64,000 nt of DNA from positions 1 to 64,000 of the IMG/VR virus record IMGVR_UViG_3300044632_001003. One strand, written 5' to 3'. Under the pieces are notes generated by a model. The model saw only the letters and a program-made list of their open reading frames with translations, ran no database searches and was not told the origin of the DNA. Source of the stretch: a virus. A program made the position numbers and the translations under genes. Shown one piece after another: positions 25,298 through 32,831 of this stretch (the stretch's first letter is position 1; the number at the start of each line of letters is the position of its first letter).

Positions 25298-28200
25298 TAG
25301 TAATTTCCAAATGGATTCGATTCTGAGAAGTCTATAATTTGATCTGCTTCAAATTCAATTTCATCATTTTCTTCATAGTCATCTAAGTTTCTCAATGAAG
25401 CTGCAGCAGGAACTTCGCTGAGAGTTAAATATTCATCAACAACATATATAGCCGATGAAGCGGCGCCAACTAAAAGTTCGCCAGGAACAAACTTGCCATT
25501 TTCAATAGAAATCTGAATAATCCTATCATCAGCATCCCAACGCTTAACCCTTGCAGTGGTGCTTGAAATTGATCCAGTCACAACTTCATTAAACCAATAC
25601 GTACCAACTCCAATGATTACTGGAGGTGATCCAATCGTAACCGTTGGTGGTGATTGATATCCAGAACCTGGGTCATCAATCAAGATATAATCAATTTCAT
25701 TAGTAACAGAATTCAATACCGCTCTTCCTCTTGCAGTTGTAAATCCAGCGGTAAAGTCTCTATCTGTTACAGTATTTGCAATGCTTACCGTAGGAGCAAC
25801 TGTGTATCCAATACCTGGTTTTGTGATGACAACAGAAGTTATAGTGCCACTGACTCCAACAACGCCATAACCTTCTGGAATTTGTCCAAGAGGTCCAGAA
25901 ATAGTTACTGAAGGTGTTGCCGTATATCCAAGACCAGGATTTGTTATTAAAATCTGATTCAGTCTTCCTGAAGATCTTAGGTTTGCAATAGCAGTTGCTC
26001 TAAAGTTTGAACCAACTCCAGTTGGACCAGATACAGTTACATTTGGATTGGTTAGGTATCCATATCCACCATAAGTTAGAGTTACTGAAGTAAGAACTCC
26101 AGACGTGACGCTTGCTATTCCAGTTGCTCTGAAATCTGAAGGTGTTCCTGTTGGCGCTTCAATTGCAGCAGAAACAATTGATGTTACAATACCAGAAAGA
26201 GTAGTACTATTATTATCTAGAGATATTACTCTTCCGTTTGATATTGAGCATCCAATACTAATTGAATTCAATGTTCCAATACTATTTTCAAAATCATCAA
26301 ATAATACTGTATTGGAGTTTGGAACTGGAGTGGATGTTGGAACTGCAGATGTTCCTGTCGAAACCTTTGTCCCAAAAATATCGTCCAATAAAATTCCACT
26401 ATTTGTAGAATTTTTAATAACGGGTGGAGTTATATCTGCATTTGTTACCAGTTCAATAACAGTTACTGTTGGGAATGAGTATCCGCTAGTATCTGTTCCA
26501 TCAACGGTAAGTGTAACTGTCTGTACTGGAGGTGGATCATAGTCAGATGATAAGTATAGATAATGCCAAGTATCGTCAAGAGCATAGACATTTGAAGTTA
26601 ATGATATTGTTCCGATACCAACTTCAAAATATCCTGAAGAATTAACTCTCATATCAACATTGTTAGCATACCCACCATTGGATAATCTGTTCAGTTCTAT
26701 GAAAGTTGAAACACCTGATAATGTAGATGGAACTTTAACAAACATTTGAATAGAACCAGTTATTCCAATAGAGACGACACCTGCTCCAGAAATTGCTGGT
26801 CTAGTAATATTTCTATTCGGTTCTGTTGAAATTATTTTCCAAGAATTTGAACCAAATTTTGGTTGATTGACAAATCCAGGACTTAATACTAAGAAATCAA
26901 TATTTAATGATGGCTCAGTTGTATAGTACCTACCTGAGCTCAATAGTGAATATGAAATTGTAGATATACCACCAGATGAGACTAGTGAAGAAGATACTCT
27001 GGCAGTTGATGCTATACCTGTAGGGTTATCAAAGGTTAATGTTGGATTTGTGATGTAGAATTGTCCAGAAGATGCTATCGAAATGCTAGAGACAGTCTCT
27101 CCATAAACTAGCCCACCAACTGCGATAACTGTTGCAGTTGATCCAACTCCTGTTGGACTATCAATTGTAATAGTTGGAGCCTGACTATATCCTATACCAA
27201 TATTTGCAATATTAAATGAGGATAACTGCTCATTTTGAATATTTGCAGTGGCAATTGCCGTTACAAAACCAATTGGATTTGGGGGACTAAAAGTAACTCC
27301 TATACTTAGTTTTGGAGAGTAACTAGAACCACCATTATTAATTACTACTCTATCTAACGCTGTGTCTGCTATAACTGCGGTTCCTGCTGCACCAATAAAT
27401 GTGGGACCAGAGAAAGTAACACTTGGTGATGTGGTGTATCCTTGCCCACCAGAAGTTACAGGCACAAAAGATACCCCCTTTCGATAAACATCTATAGAGC
27501 AAGTTGCTGCCGCACCCGTACCACCTCCACCGCTAATTGTTATAGTAGGTATTGAAGTATATCCCCAACCAGCGTCTTTTAATACAATTTCTTTGATTGA
27601 ACGGACTCCAGCAACTGAAGTTGTAATTGCAACTGCTTGTGCAGTTCTTCCGAATGCAGGAGCATTAGAAAATGTTACAGTTGGAGTCGATGTATATCCA
27701 TATCCATCATTATTCAAATAGATTTTTCTAACATAATTGCTGTTTATATCTGCACCAAGAACTGCTGTTTGACCATAACCCACTAATCTGAGTGATAGAA
27801 TTTCTCCTTGATTTGCGATTACAGCATCTACATCTTCATTACCAGTATCAAAGACTTCATTCTCATATTCAAAGAGTTCGCATGATAACTCATACACATA
27901 ACCTTTTCCAAGTTGATAAAATGGTTTTTCATGCTCAACAAATTTAACTTCAAATAATCTTTGACCAAGTGGAAAATAAATTACATCACCTTCTCTAGGT
28001 CTTAAAGCTACTTCTACTTCATATGCATCTTCTTCCTGTAAAAATGGACTAATAAATTCTTCAAATCTTTCTCTTGAAATAACTAAATTCAATTCATCCT
28101 TTAAACTCATCCCAAATTTAGTTAAAATATCTCCAGCACCAGTATATCCCTCATAATTATTTACATATGCTTCTAGTAAATAAGAATCATCGAATTTTGA

Positions 28201-28356
28201 AGTTTGAACTTCTTCGATAATTGTTTTTTTATTAACAAAAAATCTAGGAACATATACAACTTCAACACCATACATTCTTAACTGTTCATTGATTAAATCC
28301 TGAACAAGTCTTTGTTCAGCAGCGGATCCTTGTAAGAAAAAGGGATTTAATGCCAT
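25297..28356 (-). CDS. 14: gp14 neck protein with ~700-residue internal insertion
   Basis: The protein has 1019 residues against 256 for T4 gp14. Residues 1-195 are canonical gp14 (LNPFFLQGSAAEQRLVQDLI, EDAYEVEVALRPREGDVIYF). The last ~90 residues also look canonical and end IDFSESNPFGNY. Between them lie repeats of the form GxGYTxxPTVTIxGPxGxG (near residues 262, 302, 390, 760, 808, 848 and 895). Around residues 485-630 is a LamG/concanavalin-like segment (DDTWHYLYLSS ... VTLTVDGT). gp14 joins head and tail; the insertion could form surface whiskers or a carbohydrate-binding collar. It is coupled to gp13 and gp15 by TAATG overlaps. Confidence 0.9.
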   Translation of the reverse strand: MALNPFFLQGSAAEQRLVQDLINEQLRMYGVEVVYVPRFFVNKKTIIEEVQTSKFDDSYLLEAYVNNYEGYTGAGDILTKFGMSLKDELNLVISRERFEEFISPFLQEEDAYEVEVALRPREGDVIYFPLGQRLFEVKFVEHEKPFYQLGKGYVYELSCELFEYENEVFDTGNEDVDAVIANQGEILSLRLVGYGQTAVLGADINSNYVRKIYLNNDGYGYTSTPTVTFSNAPAFGRTAQAVAITTSVAGVRSIKEIVLKDAGWGYTSIPTITISGGGGTGAAATCSIDVYRKGVSFVPVTSGGQGYTTSPSVTFSGPTFIGAAGTAVIADTALDRVVINNGGSSYSPKLSIGVTFSPPNPIGFVTAIATANIQNEQLSSFNIANIGIGYSQAPTITIDSPTGVGSTATVIAVGGLVYGETVSSISIASSGQFYITNPTLTFDNPTGIASTARVSSSLVSSGGISTISYSLLSSGRYYTTEPSLNIDFLVLSPGFVNQPKFGSNSWKIISTEPNRNITRPAISGAGVVSIGITGSIQMFVKVPSTLSGVSTFIELNRLSNGGYANNVDMRVNSSGYFEVGIGTISLTSNVYALDDTWHYLYLSSDYDPPPVQTVTLTVDGTDTSGYSFPTVTVIELVTNADITPPVIKNSTNSGILLDDIFGTKVSTGTSAVPTSTPVPNSNTVLFDDFENSIGTLNSISIGCSISNGRVISLDNNSTTLSGIVTSIVSAAIEAPTGTPSDFRATGIASVTSGVLTSVTLTYGGYGYLTNPNVTVSGPTGVGSNFRATAIANLRSSGRLNQILITNPGLGYTATPSVTISGPLGQIPEGYGVVGVSGTITSVVITKPGIGYTVAPTVSIANTVTDRDFTAGFTTARGRAVLNSVTNEIDYILIDDPGSGYQSPPTVTIGSPPVIIGVGTYWFNEVVTGSISSTTARVKRWDADDRIIQISIENGKFVPGELLVGAASSAIYVVDEYLTLSEVPAAASLRNLDDYEENDEIEFEADQIIDFSESNPFGNY

Positions 28357-29198
28357 TATCCAATAAAGTCGTAAGGTGGAAGTTCGTAATCCATTGACAT
28401 TCTCTTTGTTATTTCATCAATTTCTCTTTCTGCATCTTCATAAATCTCTCTACCATTTAATTCAATTCCACCAGGTAACTTAACGCCACGGAACTTGATT
28501 AGATTTTGTCCCCATTGTCTTTTGATCAATGCAGTTAAGTATCTTTTAACAAAACTATCATTATATACTTTAGAAAAATCTGTTGGGTCAAGTGCTCTAT
28601 AACAATCCATAACTAACCAAGTATCAACTGTTTTTGCCCCCCAATCAATATCTAAATATAATCTATTTTGCCTTTTATTAAATCTTATTTGCTTATCTGT
28701 TGAAAGTAAAAAATCAATATCTTCTAGATATGTTTTTACCATTGCATACTGTAAGAGTTCAACTGAATTAAAGTAGTATAAATCATTCAAGAATAGTTGA
28801 TACTTAATACTCCACATTCCAGATGAAACGGAACTCGTATCAAACTTATATATTTTTTCAATCCCAATTACAGAGTCTGGAACTTGAATATAGTTTGAAT
28901 TTTCGTAAAAGTTAAAAGATGTGGATCCATAACCCGTAATTGTAGAACTCGCAGTTGTAGTTACAATTCCAACACCATTGTCATTTTTTGCTCTTCCTCT
29001 ATCAATATCCGCTTGCGTTATCTTGTACTTTAAGTACATTCTTTCAACACCATCAAAATGACGCTCATTAAAAAATTGAATTGCATCATCAACCAGATCA
29101 TCAATCTGATCATCATCTACGTTTATTTCTAAAACAGGAGCTCCTAATTTTCTTAAACAATAGTCAATCAATTGTTGGCGTGTTGATGGTTTTGCCAT
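28356..29198 (-). CDS. 13: gp13 neck protein
   Basis: The protein has 280 residues (T4 has 309). The N-terminus STRQQLIDYCLRKLGAPVLE followed by DDQIDDLVDDAIQFFNERHF is characteristic, as are SVELLQYAMVKTYLEDIDFL and the C-terminal DEITKRMSMDYELPPYDFIG. It forms the ring joining portal to tail together with gp14. Start and stop overlap both neighbours as TAATG. Confidence 0.95.
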   Translation of the reverse strand: MAKPSTRQQLIDYCLRKLGAPVLEINVDDDQIDDLVDDAIQFFNERHFDGVERMYLKYKITQADIDRGRAKNDNGVGIVTTTASSTITGYGSTSFNFYENSNYIQVPDSVIGIEKIYKFDTSSVSSGMWSIKYQLFLNDLYYFNSVELLQYAMVKTYLEDIDFLLSTDKQIRFNKRQNRLYLDIDWGAKTVDTWLVMDCYRALDPTDFSKVYNDSFVKRYLTALIKRQWGQNLIKFRGVKLPGGIELNGREIYEDAEREIDEITKRMSMDYELPPYDFIG

Positions 29199-29563
29199 TA
29201 GAGTTCTCCCTCATTAGGTTTAGTATCTTCTATCAACTCAACATCCTCACTCGTAACTGTCTTTTTGATCTTTTTCTTTGGTGGCATAGAAACCAATCCA
29301 AATTGCATTTCTGACTCTACAGTTTCTAATAACTTCCTTTCTTCCTCCTCTAATCTTTCCATTTCAGCAATTTTCAATTCGGCAATAATTGCTTTTGCCT
29401 TTTCCAATTCAGCAATTAAATCTTGAACTCTTTTATTTAATCCATCAATAATTTGATTACTAGAAGAAACACGAGCTTCTAAAGCAATCACTTGATTTAA
29501 TAAATCAAAAGATTTCTGTTGATAAGAACCTAATAAAATTTTATAATCTACGTCTGAAGCCAT
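29198..29563 (-). CDS. Coiled-coil protein upstream of gp13
   Basis: The protein has 121 residues. Nearly all of residues 8-85 form a heptad-rich coiled coil (LLNQVIALEARVSSSNQIID, then AELEKAKAIIAELKIAEMER). A basic patch, PPKKKIKKTV, and an acidic tail follow. It is conserved in position in cyanomyoviruses as far as I recall, with no assigned function. It could act as a trimeric fibre chaperone or neck appendage. It has its own GATAAATA late promoter. Confidence 0.75.
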   Translation of the reverse strand: MASDVDYKILLGSYQQKSFDLLNQVIALEARVSSSNQIIDGLNKRVQDLIAELEKAKAIIAELKIAEMERLEEEERKLLETVESEMQFGLVSMPPKKKIKKTVTSEDVELIEDTKPNEGEL

Positions 29564-29585
29564 ATTAATGATTCCATAATAAAGT

Positions 29586-29593
29586 TATTTATC
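29586..29593 (-). promoter_or_regulatory. T4-type late promoter (GATAAATA)
   Basis: GATAAATA on the minus strand, 22 nt before the ATG at 29563; it starts the neck operon gp13-gp14-gp15. Confidence 0.6.
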
Positions 29594-29595
29594 TA

Positions 29596-31719
29596 TCAGA
29601 ATGCACCACCATCGATTGTGATATTTTGAAGGAATCTTTCTCCACCTACGCATGTAATAACTTGAGATTGACCAGCACAATCATTAACCCAAAGAGAACC
29701 AATTTCAATCGGTGCATAAACAACATCCGACATAACGCTTGAAGTTTCTGTTACAGATGATGCAACAGCAACTCTATTTACAGATTCATCCCAATAAATT
29801 GCAGCTTTTTTCGCTGATGTTGTGTAATAATGCATTACAACACCAACATCAATATTTTGATCGGTTGATGGTGGTACTAAGCTGCCTCCACTATTAACTA
29901 ATCCAAGTTCAATAATACTATCTTCAACTTTAAGTTGTTCAGTATTAACAATTGTTTGGGTTCCAAGTACAGTAATATCGCCTGTGATTGTGACACTACT
30001 TGCAAAACTTACATTACCAGTAGTATTTGAAACTGTGATTGAAGGAGACCCATCAGCAGCATTAATAGTTCCTGTTCTAATAATGGGAGCTGATAATGTA
30101 GTTGTATTTGCATTATATGATAGAGTTGGATCTACATATGCAGTTTGTCCTGCTCCAGCGGTTGATGAATCAACAAAGGTTAGATATCTTGTATTGGAAT
30201 CAACTACGGATGAGACATCAATTGATGATGATCTAGTTGCTGTTGAAATTGTACCTGTAATTGTACCAGTGATTGTACCAGTGACTACAAGGTCATCTTC
30301 AACACGAACTGTAGTTGCAACTTCTCCAGACTTAAGGATTAAGTTTCCAGAGTTTGTACTAATAATATTAGTACCTTCAGTTCCAACACCAATATTACCA
30401 ATTAATGCACCACCAGATGTTACCTTGATACCAGAAGTAAATGTTGCAAATCCAGTTGTATTTGTCTGTGCAGTAATATCAACTGTATTTGTTGCAGCAT
30501 CAAGTCTTAGATTACCTGAAGATGTATCAATTTGAGTTGTACTATTAACTCCTATTTGAATATTTTTGACGGTCTCGCTACCAACAATCGTAGAATTACC
30601 TTGAACATCAAGATTTCCTAATACACTAGCATCACCAACTGTTACTACTCTTGAATCTGCACCTGTTAAGAATAGAGACCCTGATGTTGTATTAATGGTT
30701 CTCGCTGAAGTAATACCAATAGTAACATTGGCACCCCTTAATCCACTAGTAGCCGATACAATTCCACTAAAGCTACCATTTAACCAGGTTTTTCCCTGAG
30801 TTGCATCACCAATATTATAAGCATTGTCGATATTTGGAAGCCAGTTTCCTTCTACATCAGCATTAACAATAATATTATCTGTCTCAGCATTTCCAAGAGT
30901 AATGTCACCATTGAAAACTGCATTACCCTCAAAAGTCGATGCTTGAGATACACTTAGAGCAGCACCAACATAAAGGTTTTGTGCAATACTAGCACCACCC
31001 TTAACATCTAACGCACCTTGACCAAGGTTTGTTGTGTTGGCAGTGCTAGCAATCGTTGTAACACCTGTAATAGAAGCACCAGCACCAACGAAAAGATTTC
31101 TCGCTAATCCTACCCCACCGTTAATAACAACTGCTCCAGTGCTCGTAGAAGTCGAGTCTGTGGTGCTTGTGACTCTAAGACCAGATACAAAAGTTCCTAA
31201 CCCAGAAACTTGAATCTGACCACCGATATTTGTATTCTTTTCTACTCCAAGACCACCATCTACAACTAAAGAACCAGTATCTTTATTAAATGAATCTGTA
31301 GTATCCGAAACATAAACTGCAGACTGGAATGTACTAAATCCAGTAACATATAGACTTGATAAATTAACTTGTGTTAATGCACTTGACCAGGATAACTGAC
31401 CATTTGCATCAGATTGCAGCAGACCACCAGCTACTGGTGTTGCTGGTAGTACATAAGTAGTTACACCTGCTAGTACATTGGGTGCCTTAAGACTTATTCT
31501 GTTCGAACCGTTTCTATCTACTAAGTTTAAATATGCAGACTCAATTCCGTCTTCTCTAGTCCAATATCTTTGACTTCCGAAGAATTTATTATTACCAATC
31601 GTATCATCAAGACCAATGTAGAAATCATAAAAGTCAGTTGTAAATCCTGGTTCCCCCGCTCCAAGTGCTGGCAATCCAGCGTAATTACCTCTTTTAAACT
31701 GAATTACGGCGGCTGTCAT
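29596..31719 (-). CDS. Tail fibre / receptor-binding-type protein with Mtd_N-like N-terminus
   Basis: The protein has 707 residues. Residues 1-40 (IQFKRGNYAGLPALGAGEPG, then FTTDFYDFYIGLDD) match the pattern of the N-terminal attachment domain seen in major tropism determinant and related fibres. Residues about 130-430 hold repeats of the form TGSLVVDGGLGVxKNxxxGG (seen at least at STGAVVINGGVGLARNL and GQGALDVKGGASIAQNL), predicting a beta-helical shaft. The C-terminus (VNDCAGQSQVITCVGGERFL) is probably the distal tip or trimerisation end. It is inferred to be a host-recognition fibre. A TATAAATA promoter lies 36 nt upstream. Confidence 0.8.
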   Translation of the reverse strand: MTAAVIQFKRGNYAGLPALGAGEPGFTTDFYDFYIGLDDTIGNNKFFGSQRYWTREDGIESAYLNLVDRNGSNRISLKAPNVLAGVTTYVLPATPVAGGLLQSDANGQLSWSSALTQVNLSSLYVTGFSTFQSAVYVSDTTDSFNKDTGSLVVDGGLGVEKNTNIGGQIQVSGLGTFVSGLRVTSTTDSTSTSTGAVVINGGVGLARNLFVGAGASITGVTTIASTANTTNLGQGALDVKGGASIAQNLYVGAALSVSQASTFEGNAVFNGDITLGNAETDNIIVNADVEGNWLPNIDNAYNIGDATQGKTWLNGSFSGIVSATSGLRGANVTIGITSARTINTTSGSLFLTGADSRVVTVGDASVLGNLDVQGNSTIVGSETVKNIQIGVNSTTQIDTSSGNLRLDAATNTVDITAQTNTTGFATFTSGIKVTSGGALIGNIGVGTEGTNIISTNSGNLILKSGEVATTVRVEDDLVVTGTITGTITGTISTATRSSSIDVSSVVDSNTRYLTFVDSSTAGAGQTAYVDPTLSYNANTTTLSAPIIRTGTINAADGSPSITVSNTTGNVSFASSVTITGDITVLGTQTIVNTEQLKVEDSIIELGLVNSGGSLVPPSTDQNIDVGVVMHYYTTSAKKAAIYWDESVNRVAVASSVTETSSVMSDVVYAPIEIGSLWVNDCAGQSQVITCVGGERFLQNITIDGGAF

Positions 31720-31755
31720 CTAGATTGCCTCGCTTTTGATACTCTTTCCTTTAGG

Positions 31756-31763
31756 TATTTATA
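31756..31763 (-). promoter_or_regulatory. T4-type late promoter (TATAAATA)
   Basis: Exact TATAAATA on the minus strand, 36 nt before the fibre-gene ATG at 31719. The leader contains AAAGGAAAGAG, a possible ribosome binding region. Confidence 0.7.
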
Positions 31764-31767
31764 TTTT

Positions 31768-32082
31768 TTACCAAGTTCCACCATCTAAATCAATATTATT
31801 TGCTCTAGATTGATCTGTATCCAAAGCATCGATAAAAGAACCTGGTAATCCAGCAGCAGAAGCTGTATTTACCGTTGCAGCGGCTGCTACTAAAATTTGA
31901 TCTGGATCTACAAATACATATTTGTTCAGAGCAGCATTATAAACCATAACAAACTTATCAGCTCTACCCGAGATATCTATATCTGATATATCAGATAATT
32001 TAATTCCAGATCCAGCAAATGAGTTGGATGCAATTACTCTAATTGTGTTTTGTTGTCCTACTCTAGCCTTTATAGATGTCAT
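31768..32082 (-). CDS. Small fibre-associated structural protein
   Basis: The protein has 104 residues: KARVGQQNTIRVIASNSFAG, then ISDIDISGRADKFVMVYNAA, with an Ala-rich linker and the ending NIDLDGGTW. The fibre protein downstream ends in a comparable NITIDGGAF, so the two share a C-terminal signature, perhaps a trimer tip or chaperone contact. It is coupled to the upstream gene by TAATG. Function inferred from context only. Confidence 0.7.
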   Translation of the reverse strand: MTSIKARVGQQNTIRVIASNSFAGSGIKLSDISDIDISGRADKFVMVYNAALNKYVFVDPDQILVAAAATVNTASAAGLPGSFIDALDTDQSRANNIDLDGGTW

Positions 32083-32420
32083 TAAGTTGTTACTCCTTCT
32101 CTGACTAAAGCGTTTCCTTCGATAACCCTTGTTTTGTATCCAGTAGAGCTAGTAATTACTATATCGTAAACATATCTACCTGGTTTTAAATCTGCGGTTT
32201 GACCAGAAGTTAAGGCAATTCCAACTGTACCATTAGCAGCATTACTTATTGTTGCTGTAAATGCTGTAGAAGAAGAACTGGCAGGATGTTTTTTAAGTTT
32301 GGATGCTATGGAATAATTTGTCAGATTAAAAGAAGTATCACCTTGAGTGTTAGTCAGATTAAATGTTTGGAAAAAGTCAGTACCACAATTAATCACTAAA
32401 TTTGATACATATACTGCCAT
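32082..32420 (-). CDS. Small beta-sandwich structural protein (BppU-like)
   Basis: The protein has 112 residues, all predicted beta: VINCGTDFFQTFNLTNTQGD, then NYSIASKLKKHPASSS and GIALTSGQTADLKPGRYVYD. This resembles the upper-baseplate/receptor-binding N-terminal folds in which 'G..F...f.l.n..G...dltgy...a.ir' precedes '..L.PG.Y.YDi'. It is probably a fibre-attachment or baseplate-decorating protein. It is coupled by TAATG to the 104-residue gene. Confidence 0.7.
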   Translation of the reverse strand: MAVYVSNLVINCGTDFFQTFNLTNTQGDTSFNLTNYSIASKLKKHPASSSSTAFTATISNAANGTVGIALTSGQTADLKPGRYVYDIVITSSTGYKTRVIEGNALVREGVTT

Positions 32421-32431
32421 CTACTTTTTGA

Positions 32432-32450
32432 AATAACATCTCATGTTATT
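32432..32450 (-). other. AT-rich hairpin at gene junction
   Basis: 8-bp inverted repeat (AATAACAT / ATGTTATT, 32432-32439 and 32443-32450) with a 3-nt loop, between the stop at 32449 and the ATG at 32420. It may be a weak terminator or a leader stem; there is no T run. Confidence 0.35.
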
Positions 32451-32456
32451 ATTTAG
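32449..32456 (-). promoter_or_regulatory. Candidate late promoter variant (CTAAATAA)
   Basis: CTAAATAA on the minus strand, 28 nt before the ATG at 32420 and overlapping the stop codon of the upstream 60-residue gene, an arrangement also seen at the gp19/gp20 junction. Confidence 0.4.
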
Positions 32457-32631
32457 TTCCGATAGACTCTAAAGAAATAATAGTCTCCTGGGTTTTCAAA
32501 AATAATTTGACATAGCATTTTGCAACATCTCGCATTTTCTCTAAATCATTACACGCATCAATTTCTCTTGAGATTTTTGCATATTCAAAATTTTTGTTTA
32601 GATTTTCTAAAGTAATTTCGTCAGGATTCAT
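32449..32631 (-). CDS. Small helical hypothetical protein
   Basis: The protein has 60 residues: TLENLNKNFEYAKISREIDA, then CNDLEKMRDVAKCYVKLFLK. It is all-helical with two Cys and no recognised family. The ATG lies 11 nt inside the end of the upstream 69-residue gene, so the two are likely co-translated. Position after the baseplate cluster suggests a late gene; a regulatory or chaperone role cannot be told from sequence. Confidence 0.65.
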   Translation of the reverse strand: MNPDEITLENLNKNFEYAKISREIDACNDLEKMRDVAKCYVKLFLKTQETIISLESIGTK

Positions 32632-32830
32632 TTTTTAAAAGTTGTACTAATAGAGTTTTAATTTCACTTAATTCATTTTTCAATTCCAATATTTCTTGTT
32701 TTTCTTTATTCCTTCTTTCCCTTTGTTTAATATACTGCGAATATTCATATTCATCTGTATTAATTATTGCACCAGAACTTGTATCTCTGTACAAGTTCTT
32801 TTCGCCTTCAACACGAATCATTTTTTTCAT
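32621..32830 (-). CDS. Small coiled-coil hypothetical protein
   Basis: The protein has 69 residues from the ATG at 32830 (KKMIRVEGEKNLYRDTSSGA...), which begins 1 nt after the upstream stop and is preferred over possible starts inside that gene. The N-terminal part (IRVEGEKNLYRDTSSGAIIN) is a short beta unit. The rest is a charged coiled coil ending in LSEIKTLLVQLLKNES. No function is recognised; a small baseplate or fibre connector is possible. Confidence 0.65.
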   Translation of the reverse strand: MKKMIRVEGEKNLYRDTSSGAIINTDEYEYSQYIKQRERRNKEKQEILELKNELSEIKTLLVQLLKNES

Positions 32831-32831
32831 A

